From a bacterium (GTDB taxonomy: Bacteria > Desulfobacterota > JAPLJL01), in NCBI GenBank assembly GCA_028713675.1, contig JAQTNV010000081.1, forward strand, positions 1 through 11,203: DNA of 11,203 nucleotides, in the 5' to 3' direction. The stretch's first letter is position 1; each line of letters opens with the position of its first letter. The translations under genes were made by a program, and so were the position numbers. Under the pieces are notes generated by a model. The model made no database searches. It was not told the DNA's origin and worked only from the letters and a program-made list of their open reading frames with translations. Positions 5,112 through 11,203 of this stretch are shown here, piece after piece.

Positions 5112-6977
5112 CTAGTGCGATTCGAAGCAGTTGTCCGGCATCGAAACCGGGGTCCGGTCTCCGAGCTTGATCGCCTCGCACCGCCCTTTGACGGTGGGGA
5201 GGACGTTAACGGTGAAGTACTGCGCCGAGGAAACCTTGCCGAGGTAGAAGGCCACCTCGTTGTTTTCGGCGGCCAGGGCTTTGATCTTGTCGGGAGAGCC
5301 CTCGGCCTTTTTCAGAAGCGGCTGAAGTTTTTCCTGCGCGATCAGGGCGGCCTGCATCAGCTGCCAGCTGATGATCATGTCTCCCAGAATCATCAGGACC
5401 GAACGGGCGTTCAGGACCGGGAGGACGAACTCCCCGCTCATGCCCCAGCTCCCGAGCTGCATGACCAGGTCGTTGACCGCCTGGAAGGCCGCTTCCATCT
5501 GCTCCGCCCCGGCTTTCAGTTCCTCAACCCCCTTGGCCTTTTCGAGGACCTCGGAGATCTGTCCCATGATTCCCATGACCGCCATCCCGCCCTTTCTCCC
5601 GAGCTTCCGGCCGACCAGGTCCAGGGACTGGATGTAATTGGTGCCCTCGTAAATGGTGGCGATTTTCGCGTCCCGGAGAAGCTGCTCCATCGGATATTCC
5701 TGGCAGTAGCCGTAGCCTCCATGGAGGTCCATCCCGAGCGAGCAGATGTCCACGCTCTTGTCCGAACAGTAGGCCTTGCTGATCGGGGTGAGGAGCCCGA
5801 TGGTGTCCTCGAGTTTTTCCTTTTCCTCATGGTCTTCCACGAAGGGCTCCAGGTCGATCAGGTAGCCGATGTAGTAGTTCAGGGCCCGCATCCCTTCCAC
5901 GTGGGCTTTCATCCAGAGGAGCGAGCGCCGGACATCCGGGTGGTTGATGATGGCCACGCCCGGGGCGGCCTGGTTGGGCATGTCCTCGATTTTCCGGTAT
6001 TGGACCCGGTCCTTGGCGTACTGGACCGAGTGCTCGTAGGAGGCGCTGGCGGAGTCCAGCCCCTGCATGCCGGTGGAGAGCCGGGCCTCGTTCATCAGTT
6101 TGAACATGACCTTCATGCCCTCGCGCTCCTTGCCGAGGAGTTCTCCCACGCATTTCCCGTTTTCGCCGAAGTTGAGGGTGGCGGTGGCGGAACCGTGGAT
6201 CCCCATCTTGTGCTCGAGCCCGACGCAGGTTACGTCATTGGATTCGCCCAGGCTGCCGTCGGCGTTGACCCGGTACTTGGGGACGATGAAGATGGAAATA
6301 CCCTTGGTGCCGGCGGGGTCGCCTTCGATCCGGGCCAGGACCGGGTGAACGATCTGCGTGGTCAGGTCATGATCGCCGCTGGTGATGAAGCACTTGGTTC
6401 CGGTGATGCTGAATTTGCCGTCCGGAAGCCGCTTGGCGGTGGTCCGGAGCGCGCCGACGTCGCTCCCGGCGCCCGGTTCGGTCAGGCACATGGTTCCGGC
6501 CCATTCCCCGGCGAACATTTTCTTGCCGTATTTTTCCATCTGCTCCTGGGTGCCGAAGGTCCCGATCAGGCCGGCCGCCCCCATCGCGAGTTCAGGGTAC
6601 ATGCAGAAGGAATAATTGGCCGCCCCGAAAAGCTCATTGCAGGCGGTAAAGACCGACATCGGCATATCCTGGCCGCCGACTTCCTCCGGAGCGGGGGGAC
6701 AGCTCCAGCCGTTCTCGATGAATTTCTGGTAGGCCGGTTTGAAGCAGGCCGGGGCGTGGGCGATCCCGTCCTTGAAATAAGCGGGGTCTTCGTTGTCGGT
6801 TTTCTTGAAGGTTGGGAGGAGCACTTCCACCGCGAATTTTTCCGCCTCCTTGAGGAACATGTCCACCAGCTCCTGGTTGAATTTGGAAAACTTGGGAATC
6901 TTAAAAAGCTTATCGATCCCGATCTGTTCGAAAAGCACGAACCTTTGATCCCTAGTATTGACTAGTAAGTTGCTCAT
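5112..6977 (-). CDS. Long acyl-CoA dehydrogenase (about 620 residues, with extra C-terminal domain)
   Basis: The product has 621 residues, longer than the ~380 of classical enzymes, and matches the long group exemplified by DmdC-like dehydrogenases with an added C-terminal helical domain. The order is N-terminal helices (about 35-155), the FAD-binding beta domain with CLTEPGAGSDV (164-174) and FITSGDHD (197-204), the C-terminal helical bundle with GGYGY (420-424) and catalytic-base motif IYEGTNYIQ (Glu444 as the likely base), then an extra domain (about 460-600). It should oxidise an acyl-CoA to the 2-enoyl-CoA with FAD in the cytoplasm and pass electrons to an electron-transfer flavoprotein, which is not in this window. 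The substrate cannot be read from sequence. It has the best expression signals in the window: a TTGACT-17-TATAAA promoter and a full AAAGGAGGTG ribosome site 5 bases before the ATG. The enoyl-CoA isomerase follows after a hairpin. Confidence 0.96.
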   Translation of the reverse strand: MSNLLVNTRDQRFVLFEQIGIDKLFKIPKFSKFNQELVDMFLKEAEKFAVEVLLPTFKKTDNEDPAYFKDGIAHAPACFKPAYQKFIENGWSCPPAPEEVGGQDMPMSVFTACNELFGAANYSFCMYPELAMGAAGLIGTFGTQEQMEKYGKKMFAGEWAGTMCLTEPGAGSDVGALRTTAKRLPDGKFSITGTKCFITSGDHDLTTQIVHPVLARIEGDPAGTKGISIFIVPKYRVNADGSLGESNDVTCVGLEHKMGIHGSATATLNFGENGKCVGELLGKEREGMKVMFKLMNEARLSTGMQGLDSASASYEHSVQYAKDRVQYRKIEDMPNQAAPGVAIINHPDVRRSLLWMKAHVEGMRALNYYIGYLIDLEPFVEDHEEKEKLEDTIGLLTPISKAYCSDKSVDICSLGMDLHGGYGYCQEYPMEQLLRDAKIATIYEGTNYIQSLDLVGRKLGRKGGMAVMGIMGQISEVLEKAKGVEELKAGAEQMEAAFQAVNDLVMQLGSWGMSGEFVLPVLNARSVLMILGDMIISWQLMQAALIAQEKLQPLLKKAEGSPDKIKALAAENNEVAFYLGKVSSAQYFTVNVLPTVKGRCEAIKLGDRTPVSMPDNCFESH

Positions 6978-6982
6978 GGTGA

Positions 6983-6992
6983 CACCTCCTTT
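6983..6992 (-). promoter_or_regulatory. Perfect Shine-Dalgarno of the acyl-CoA dehydrogenase
   Basis: AAAGGAGGTG is fully complementary to the 16S rRNA 3' end and lies 5 bases before the ATG at 6977. It fixes the start codon. Several other genes in the window have no Shine-Dalgarno sequence, so the contrast is notable. Confidence 0.9.
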
Positions 6993-7049
6993 AAAATTTT
7001 TTCAAGATTACCGAATTGTTAGCCCACTTTTATTGTTTGTTTAACTTTG

Positions 7050-7078
7050 TTTATAAAATAAAAAAAGATGTAAGTCAA
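7050..7078 (-). promoter_or_regulatory. Sigma70-type promoter of the acyl-CoA dehydrogenase
   Basis: TTGACT (7078-7073) and TATAAA (7055-7050) are separated by exactly 17 bases, each one base off consensus. The T-rich spacer may add curvature. Transcription would start near 7043, giving an AT-rich leader of about 65 bases that carries the strong ribosome site. Confidence 0.7.
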
Positions 7079-7204
7079 GGGGGCCGGCAGAAAACCAAAA
7101 TGTTAATAGCTGATACTAAGAAGATGCACAGCCGGTCATGGTCATCAGAACGCCGACAGGGTTTGAAGCGAACAGATTAAATGGAATAAATAAATCAGGC
7201 GGCT

Positions 7205-7225
7205 GAACGCCGAGAGCCGAAAACC
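7205..7225. repeat. Degenerate heptamer micro-array (GARMRCC)
   Basis: GAACGCC (7205), GAGAGCC (7212) and GAAAACC (7219) lie in tandem, followed by GAGGGTT. The array lies 19 bases past the stop codon of purB (which reads leftward and ends at 7245). It overlaps the hairpin at 7217-7238. Confidence 0.5.
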
Positions 7226-7238
7226 GAGGGTTTTTCGG
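7217..7238 (-). terminator. Hairpin after purB, possible terminator
   Basis: On the leftward strand CCGAAAAACC, loop CTC and GGTTTTCGG form a 9-base stem with one bulged A, starting 6 bases past the purB stop codon. No T-run follows directly, so termination efficiency is doubtful. Confidence 0.4.
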
Positions 7239-7244
7239 GAAGGG

Positions 7245-8540
7245 CTACTCGGAAAAAACCCGCTTAAAGATGAAATCCACGAAACGGAGATGGTGTTCCC
7301 GGTCAAAGCACTCAGAGATGTCTTTCCGGGACAGGACCTTCTGGATATCCGGGTCGGATTGGATCCGCTTCTGGTAGCTTCCGCCTTTTTCCCAGACCGC
7401 CCGGGTATTCCTCTGGACCAGGGCATAGGCCTGGTCGCGGGTCAGGCCTTTCTGCTGGAGCCTGATCATGATCGCTTCCGAATAAATCAGGCCGCCGAGA
7501 CGGTCCAGGTTGGCCTGCATCCGGTCCCGGTGAATGACCAGCTCGTCGACCAGGAAATGCAGGCGGTTCAGGGCGAAATCCAGGAGGATGGTGGCGTCCG
7601 GTCCGATCAGCCTTTCCACGGAGGAATGGCTGATGTCCCGTTCGTGCCAGAGGGCGATGTCTTCCAGGGCGGCCTGGGCATAGGACCGGAGGAGCCGGGC
7701 CTGGCCCGTCAGGTTTTCCGAGAGGATCAGGTTCCGCTTGTGGGGCATGGCCGAGCTGCCCTTCTGTCCCCTCCCGAATGGTTCCTCGAGCTCCAGGATC
7801 TCGGTCCGTTGGAGGCCCCGGATTTCCCCGGCGATCCGCTCGATCCCGCCCCCGACGATGGCGAGCTGGCAGAAAAACTCGGCGTGGCGGTCGCGGGGAA
7901 CGATCTGGGTGGCGATCCGGGCGGGCTCCAGGTGGAGTTTCCGGCAGACGTATTTTTCCACCCGGGGGTCGAGATTTCCGTAGGTCCCGACCACCCCCGC
8001 GATTTTCCCGACCGAGACGGCCTCGCGGGCGCGGATGAGTCTTTCCCGGGCCCGGAGAATCTCGTCATACCAGGAGGCGAATTTCAGCCCCAGGGTGATC
8101 GGCTCGGCGTGGACCCCGTGGGTCCGGCCGATCATGGCGGTGTTTTTTTCCTCCCGTGCCCGTTGCTTGAGGATCTCCATCACCCCTTCGCTTTCCCGGA
8201 TCAGGAGATTGGCGGCGGCGCGGAGCTGAAGAGCCAGGGTGGTATCCAGCAGGTCGCTGGAGGTGAGCCCGAGGTGCAGCCAGGCGGCGTCCGCGCCGAT
8301 GGTTTCCCCCACCTGGGAGACGAAGGCGGCGACGTCGTGGCGGGTGATTTTTTCCAGTTCCTCGATGCGGGGGACATTGACCTGGGCCCGCTTCCGGATC
8401 CGGGCGGCGACGCCGGCCGGGACCCGTTTCAGCTTGGTCAAAGCCTCGATGGCGAGGATTTCAATCTCGAGCCAGTAATGGTATTTGGACTCGTCGGTCC
8501 AGATACTGGCCATTTCCGGACGGGTATAGCGTGGAATCAT
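7245..8540 (-). CDS. purB: Adenylosuccinate lyase
   Basis: The product has 431 residues, the length of the Bacillus-type enzyme. It cleaves adenylosuccinate to AMP and the SAICAR intermediate to AICAR, releasing fumarate both times, in purine synthesis in the cytoplasm. All three fumarase/aspartase-superfamily regions are present: TRHDV (67-71) and HLGLTSSD (89-96), GRTHGVHAEP (138-147, His141 as general acid), and the flexible signature loop GSSAMPHKRN (261-270) with the catalytic serine. His69, His89 and His141 match the known active-site histidines. The ATG shares four bases (ATGA) with the stop of the iron-sulfur gene upstream, so translation is probably coupled; AAAGG lies immediately upstream but is too close to be an ideal ribosome site. 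No other purine gene adjoins it in this window. Confidence 0.97.
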   Translation of the reverse strand: MIPRYTRPEMASIWTDESKYHYWLEIEILAIEALTKLKRVPAGVAARIRKRAQVNVPRIEELEKITRHDVAAFVSQVGETIGADAAWLHLGLTSSDLLDTTLALQLRAAANLLIRESEGVMEILKQRAREEKNTAMIGRTHGVHAEPITLGLKFASWYDEILRARERLIRAREAVSVGKIAGVVGTYGNLDPRVEKYVCRKLHLEPARIATQIVPRDRHAEFFCQLAIVGGGIERIAGEIRGLQRTEILELEEPFGRGQKGSSAMPHKRNLILSENLTGQARLLRSYAQAALEDIALWHERDISHSSVERLIGPDATILLDFALNRLHFLVDELVIHRDRMQANLDRLGGLIYSEAIMIRLQQKGLTRDQAYALVQRNTRAVWEKGGSYQKRIQSDPDIQKVLSRKDISECFDREHHLRFVDFIFKRVFSE

Positions 8541-9004
8541 ATCCTTTCCCGGTCGGCGGATTGAAGAAAATCATAGACCCCGGAGATCGAAACGCCCCGG
8601 GGGCAGAAGGAATTTCCGGAGAGCGAATCCGGGGAGAGCTGGAGCGAGGCGCGCGCCGCCTGGATATCGGGGAGGGAACGGGTGAGACAGATGGAGAGGG
8701 ATTCGGGATCGGAGAGCGAGGCTCCCACGGCGGGATGGAGGTTGAGGGTCATCCGGCAGAGGCCGCAGCCGATGCAGCCGGAAAGCCGAAAAAGGTTGTT
8801 CCGGTTGGCGCGCGAAAGCGGGGCCAAACCCTCAGCCCCGTAGTTTTCCCGGAACCGCTTCATCCCCGGGGCTTTCTTCCCGAGAAACCGGAAGATCAGC
8901 TCGATGATGTGAAGGGCGAAATACCAGCCGAGATTGATAAGGGCATAACCCTGTTTTTTCATGTCCTTGGTCGCTTGCCGGATTATATTTTTATTTGAAC
9001 TCAT
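8537..9004 (-). CDS. Membrane-anchored [4Fe-4S] protein, GlpC/HdrC-like but with one cluster
   Basis: The product has 155 residues from the ATG at 9004. An upstream in-frame ATG at 9094 would run 86 bases into glpB, while the 9004 start has GGAGG (9020-9016) at good spacing, so 9004 is chosen. Residues about 20-42 (YALINLGWYFALHIIELIFRFLG) form one hydrophobic helix. They are followed by FRENYGAEGLAPLSRANRN and then CIGCGLC (Cys77, Cys80, Cys83). The usual CxxCxxCxxxC would need a fourth cysteine at 87, but that position is not Cys (RMTLNLHP follows). Cys134-Pro135 near the end (FCPRGVSI), or less likely Cys106, may supply the last ligand. It probably carries electrons between the flavoprotein encoded just upstream and the membrane quinone pool, much as GlpC does for GlpAB, but GlpC has two clusters and this has one. 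It sits 4 bases after the flavoprotein stop and overlaps purB. Confidence 0.82.
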   Translation of the reverse strand: MSSNKNIIRQATKDMKKQGYALINLGWYFALHIIELIFRFLGKKAPGMKRFRENYGAEGLAPLSRANRNNLFRLSGCIGCGLCRMTLNLHPAVGASLSDPESLSICLTRSLPDIQAARASLQLSPDSLSGNSFCPRGVSISGVYDFLQSADRERI

Positions 9005-9008
9005 ATTT

Positions 9009-10316
9009 TTAAGATCCTCCACCGGCTTCCGCGCCGGCCTTGAACCCGGTGAGAATCGCCACCCCCAGCCCGGCCCCGTCACCGGTGGAGTCATAACCGG
9101 CCAGGACCGAGCCGGCGGCCCAGAGATTCTCGGCGAAAACCTCCCGGTTCAGGAGCAGGGGTTTAAGCTTCCCGTTGACCCGGATTCCCGCCCGGAAAGC
9201 GGGGTGCGGGCCCAGGGGCTCGCGGGTCAGGAAATCCTTGATGAAATCCTCTTTTACCGGTTTTTCCCCGATGAAAACCGGGAGATCGAAAACCGTCTCC
9301 CGGAAAATCCGGCCCCGTTCGATGCCCCCGCCCAGGTATTTGCCCGTGGCCAGGATGAACCCCTGGCCCTCGAATTTTTCTTCCCGGCCCTTGATTTCAA
9401 CCTGCAGGCTCTGAACCCGGTGGGCGTCGTTCCCGGCTGAGATCACCCGGCTGTTCAGGATCGTGACCCCGCGCTTTTCCAGGGCCCGGTCGAGGGCGGA
9501 TTGCAAGCGGAAACCGGGGATGGAGGTGGGTACGGCCAGGGACTCGGAGAAGTCCATGACCCCGAATTTCTGCAGGGTTTCCGAGAGCTCCCGCGCACGC
9601 AGGGCCCCCAGGATCGGGGGGAAGATCAGGTGCGCGTCGGCGGAAATGCCGGCGAGAGCGGAGGCGAACTTCTCCGCCCCATCCGCTTCGAGCGCGGCCG
9701 CCGCTTCGAAAGAAGTGCCTCCGGAGAAACCCGGGATCTCGATCTCCCGGGCGGAAAACGGGCCGTATCCCGCGGGACCGATGGATTCCTGGAGCGCGCG
9801 GGCGATGTAATCAGCCGGGAATTCCGGCAGGTTTTTCACTCCCAGAATAATAGTTTTCTTTCCTTTCAGCTTCTCGAGGTCGCCCTTGCCCTGGGATTCC
9901 TGGGCCAGGCCGGTGAACTTGAAACCGCCGAGCGGATTGATCAGGGTAAGGTTTTTACCGGTAACGGGGAAAAGCGGAAGGCCGACTCCCTGGAGTTCGC
10001 GGTAAATGAAATTAAGGGCCTGGGCCATTTCCAGATCCGGGGCGTTTCCGTCCGCGGCCAGGACCGCGTAAGGATGAAACCCGTCCCGCCGGGCGATCTC
10101 CTTCAGGTTTTTCTGCCAGTCCCGGTTATCCTCGAGGGGGCGGCCGGGGGCGCCGAGGGGGTCGGCGGCCAGGTCGATGGCCCCGGAGGAAAGGGCGGTG
10201 GAACCGTAACCTCTGCGGATAACGGCGATTTTCTTTCCCGATTCAACCGCCTTGAGGGCGGCGACGGCGCCCGCCATCCCGCTTCCGATCACCACGATGT
10301 CGAATTTATTGTCCAT
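9009..10316 (-). CDS. glpB: GlpB-like FAD-dependent oxidoreductase (anaerobic glycerol-3-phosphate dehydrogenase subunit B family)
   Basis: The product has 435 residues. The N-terminus has a dinucleotide-binding fold with IVVIGSGMAG (GxGxxG at 11-16), and ALSSGAIDLAADPLG is typical of GlpB, where the strand-helix is followed by 'SSGSLDLL'. The C-terminus has the second flavin-binding signature (FILATGKYLGGG about 320-331, and NLWAAGSVLAGYDSTGDGAGLGVAILTGF near the end). In E. coli GlpB joins catalytic GlpA and Fe-S membrane subunit GlpC to oxidise glycerol-3-phosphate anaerobically to quinone. No glpA is seen in the roughly 900 bases upstream, so the substrate may differ. It heads a tight operon with an Fe-S protein and purB. 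No clear Shine-Dalgarno sequence precedes the ATG at 10316. The symbol marks family resemblance and not proven function. Confidence 0.88.
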   Translation of the reverse strand: MDNKFDIVVIGSGMAGAVAALKAVESGKKIAVIRRGYGSTALSSGAIDLAADPLGAPGRPLEDNRDWQKNLKEIARRDGFHPYAVLAADGNAPDLEMAQALNFIYRELQGVGLPLFPVTGKNLTLINPLGGFKFTGLAQESQGKGDLEKLKGKKTIILGVKNLPEFPADYIARALQESIGPAGYGPFSAREIEIPGFSGGTSFEAAAALEADGAEKFASALAGISADAHLIFPPILGALRARELSETLQKFGVMDFSESLAVPTSIPGFRLQSALDRALEKRGVTILNSRVISAGNDAHRVQSLQVEIKGREEKFEGQGFILATGKYLGGGIERGRIFRETVFDLPVFIGEKPVKEDFIKDFLTREPLGPHPAFRAGIRVNGKLKPLLLNREVFAENLWAAGSVLAGYDSTGDGAGLGVAILTGFKAGAEAGGGS

Positions 10317-10351
10317 CTGCAGTGGTTTGTGATAATACGCCCCAGTTAAAG

Positions 10352-10380
10352 ATTATTACTGAAAACCGGGGATAATCCAA
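10352..10380 (-). promoter_or_regulatory. Possible promoter of the glpB-like operon
   Basis: TTGGAT (10380-10375) and AATAAT (10357-10352) are 17 bases apart. Transcription would begin near 10345, giving a leader of about 29 bases. An alternative -10, TATTAT (10336-10331), lies nearer the ATG with no good -35. Weak evidence. Confidence 0.3.
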
Positions 10381-10418
10381 GAGATTTAATTTGAAAGTGC
10401 AAAAGCATGACCGCCGAC

Positions 10419-10487
10419 CCTTCGACTGCGCTCCCCTCAACTCCGAATGAAGGCTTGGGACGAGAACCCCAGAGGGGCAGGTCAAGC
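10419..10487. repeat. Intergenic hairpin repeat, copy B (composite)
   Basis: CCTTC (10419-10423) pairs with GAAGG (10449-10453). GCTTG (10453-10457) pairs with CAAGC (10483-10487) and encloses the same 21-base core (10458-10478, with CCCC-AGA-GGGG) seen at 2964-2984. Flanking text continues with CTCGGGACAAGCC (to about 10520), suggesting further repeat units nested here. It lies between the outer-membrane-like gene and the glpB-like operon. Confidence 0.75.
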
Positions 10488-10572
10488 CGTGGAGTCCTCG
10501 CAGTAACTCGGGACAAGCCGCGGCCGCCGAAAAGGACAAGGAAAATAATTAGGGAAAGCGGAAATAAATATA

Positions 10573-11181
10573 TCAGTGCGGAAAGAAATACAGGAGTTTG
10601 ATCTTCGTCCCAAAGGAATCTTCGTCCAGATGATCTCCCGACCTTCTTTCGTAATAAGGCTGGAAATTCAGGGAGAGTCCGCGAGAGAGGAATACCCCGG
10701 TGCCGGCGTGGAAGCCGAATTTGAACCGGTTTTCCGAACAGTCCCCATCCTCACAGTCGTTGTATAAGAAATGAGTCAGCCCGGCCTGTCCGCCAAAGTC
10801 GAGATACCATCTTTCCCCGAGTGGCGGAAGAAAGGAGACTCCAAGATCAAAATCCAAAATACCAAGATCGGAAAAAAATAATTTTGAATAAGAATTGTAC
10901 GTTATCTCTCCCCCGACCATGAGATACGGGGCCGCCAGGATTCCTCCTCCCAGACCGAGGCTGAGGCGGCTGGCGTGGGAATCTTCGGAATCGTTGTTGT
11001 CATAAAGAATCCAATCCATGGAGAACCCCGTGAGGGTGATTCCCAGGTTGAAGGTCCCGGGAGCGAGGGCGGAATGAGTGTAATCATGGGAGTCATCAGC
11101 CTGGGCCTGGGCGGGAGGCGGAAGGAGAAGAAATGCGGCACCGATTAACAATGCTCGGATAATTTTTAATTTATGATCCAT
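10573..11181 (-). CDS. Secreted or outer-membrane beta-barrel-like protein
   Basis: From the ATG at 11181 the product has 202 residues; a start at 11196 would add five (MMRTS), and the frame stays open to the window end, so the true start could lie outside. The chosen start gives a classical signal peptide: MDHKLK, a hydrophobic core RALLIGAAFLLLPPP, then AQAQA before cleavage. The mature part is an alternation of aromatic, glycine-rich beta strands and polar loops (FNLGITLTGF, SLGLGGGILAAPYLMVGGEITY, WYLDFGGQAGLTHFLY, FGFHAGTGVFL, LSLNFQPYYERRSG, TKIKLLYFF), typical of an 8-to-10-strand outer-membrane barrel. It ends with FFPH, so the usual terminal Phe is not last. One loop has two cysteines in an acidic setting, CEDGDC. 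The function is unknown. It is separated from the glpB-like gene by a 256-base repeat-filled spacer. Confidence 0.8.
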   Translation of the reverse strand: MDHKLKIIRALLIGAAFLLLPPPAQAQADDSHDYTHSALAPGTFNLGITLTGFSMDWILYDNNDSEDSHASRLSLGLGGGILAAPYLMVGGEITYNSYSKLFFSDLGILDFDLGVSFLPPLGERWYLDFGGQAGLTHFLYNDCEDGDCSENRFKFGFHAGTGVFLSRGLSLNFQPYYERRSGDHLDEDSFGTKIKLLYFFPH

Positions 11182-11203
11182 CGAAGTTCTCATCATTATT
11201 ATT

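Noticed and set aside
4980-6965. A 661-codon open frame on the plus strand
   Set aside because: It lies opposite the acyl-CoA dehydrogenase, whose motifs are unmistakable. The translation is low-complexity, rich in His, Asp, Val and Gly, as expected of the antisense of GC-biased codons.
7290-8564. A 424-codon open frame on the plus strand
   Set aside because: It is antisense to purB, which carries all catalytic motifs. The translation is rich in Pro, Asp and Gly without any domain.
9005-9094. Upstream start (9094) for the iron-sulfur protein
   Set aside because: The extra 30 residues are encoded inside the GlpB-like gene and are low-complexity; the ATG at 9004 has a proper GGAGG site.
9501-10349. 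A 282-codon open frame on the plus strand, opposite the GlpB-like gene
   Set aside because: It is the antisense shadow of a clear FAD oxidoreductase; composition is biased and no motif is seen.
10306-10539. A 77-codon open frame on the minus strand
   Set aside because: It reads through hairpin repeat copy B and overlaps the start of the GlpB-like gene; copies A and B are read in different frames, so no protein is conserved.

Overview
The window looks like an ordinary chromosomal segment of a moderately GC-rich, diderm, probably anaerobic bacterium. The diderm inference rests on a signal-peptide-bearing beta-barrel-like protein at the right edge. The anaerobic inference rests on an oxygen-sensitive B12/radical-SAM enzyme and a GlpB-like flavoprotein paired with a membrane iron-sulfur protein. 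The lineage cannot be fixed from sequence alone. Coding DNA is GC-rich, while several spacers are AT-rich and full of short repeats, a pattern I associate with environmental Desulfobacterota or candidate-phylum genomes. There is no sign of phage, insertion sequence, CRISPR, tRNA or rRNA.

Left part (1-2778). A partial STAS-domain gene runs leftward off the edge and is divergent from three rightward genes: a small membrane-anchored protein of unknown function (604-1008), a B12-binding/radical-SAM protein resembling the MJ_1487 family (1136-2389), and a 107-residue three-helix membrane protein (2455-2778). The two small membrane-protein genes have no Shine-Dalgarno sequence and carry TATAAT 6-8 bases before the ATG, so their transcripts may be leaderless.

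Middle (2779-7078). A 552-base non-coding spacer carries intergenic repeats. Three leftward genes follow: a HEPN-like plus CBS-pair fusion (4038 to 3331), a crotonase-fold protein with the active site of a delta3-delta2-enoyl-CoA isomerase (4969 to 4211), and a long acyl-CoA dehydrogenase (6977 to 5112). The dehydrogenase has a near-consensus sigma70 promoter and a perfect ribosome binding site. The dehydrogenase and isomerase together suggest oxidation of fatty or unsaturated acyl-CoA.

Right part (7245-11203). A tight leftward operon holds a GlpB-like flavoprotein, a one-helix [4Fe-4S] protein and adenylosuccinate lyase (purB); the last two overlap by 4 bases. Upstream lies a repeat-filled spacer and an outer-membrane-like protein.

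The most unusual signals are (i) short tandem arrays with a 7-base period, each of different sequence, lying 16-63 bases past the stop codon of five different genes; (ii) a family of hairpin-forming intergenic repeats that share a CTTCG...CTC...RAYGA framework, two copies sharing an exact 21-base core; (iii) the HEPN-CBS fusion; and (iv) the GlpB/Fe-S/PurB operon without GlpA. None of these proves a new system, but the first three are not explained by the genes.
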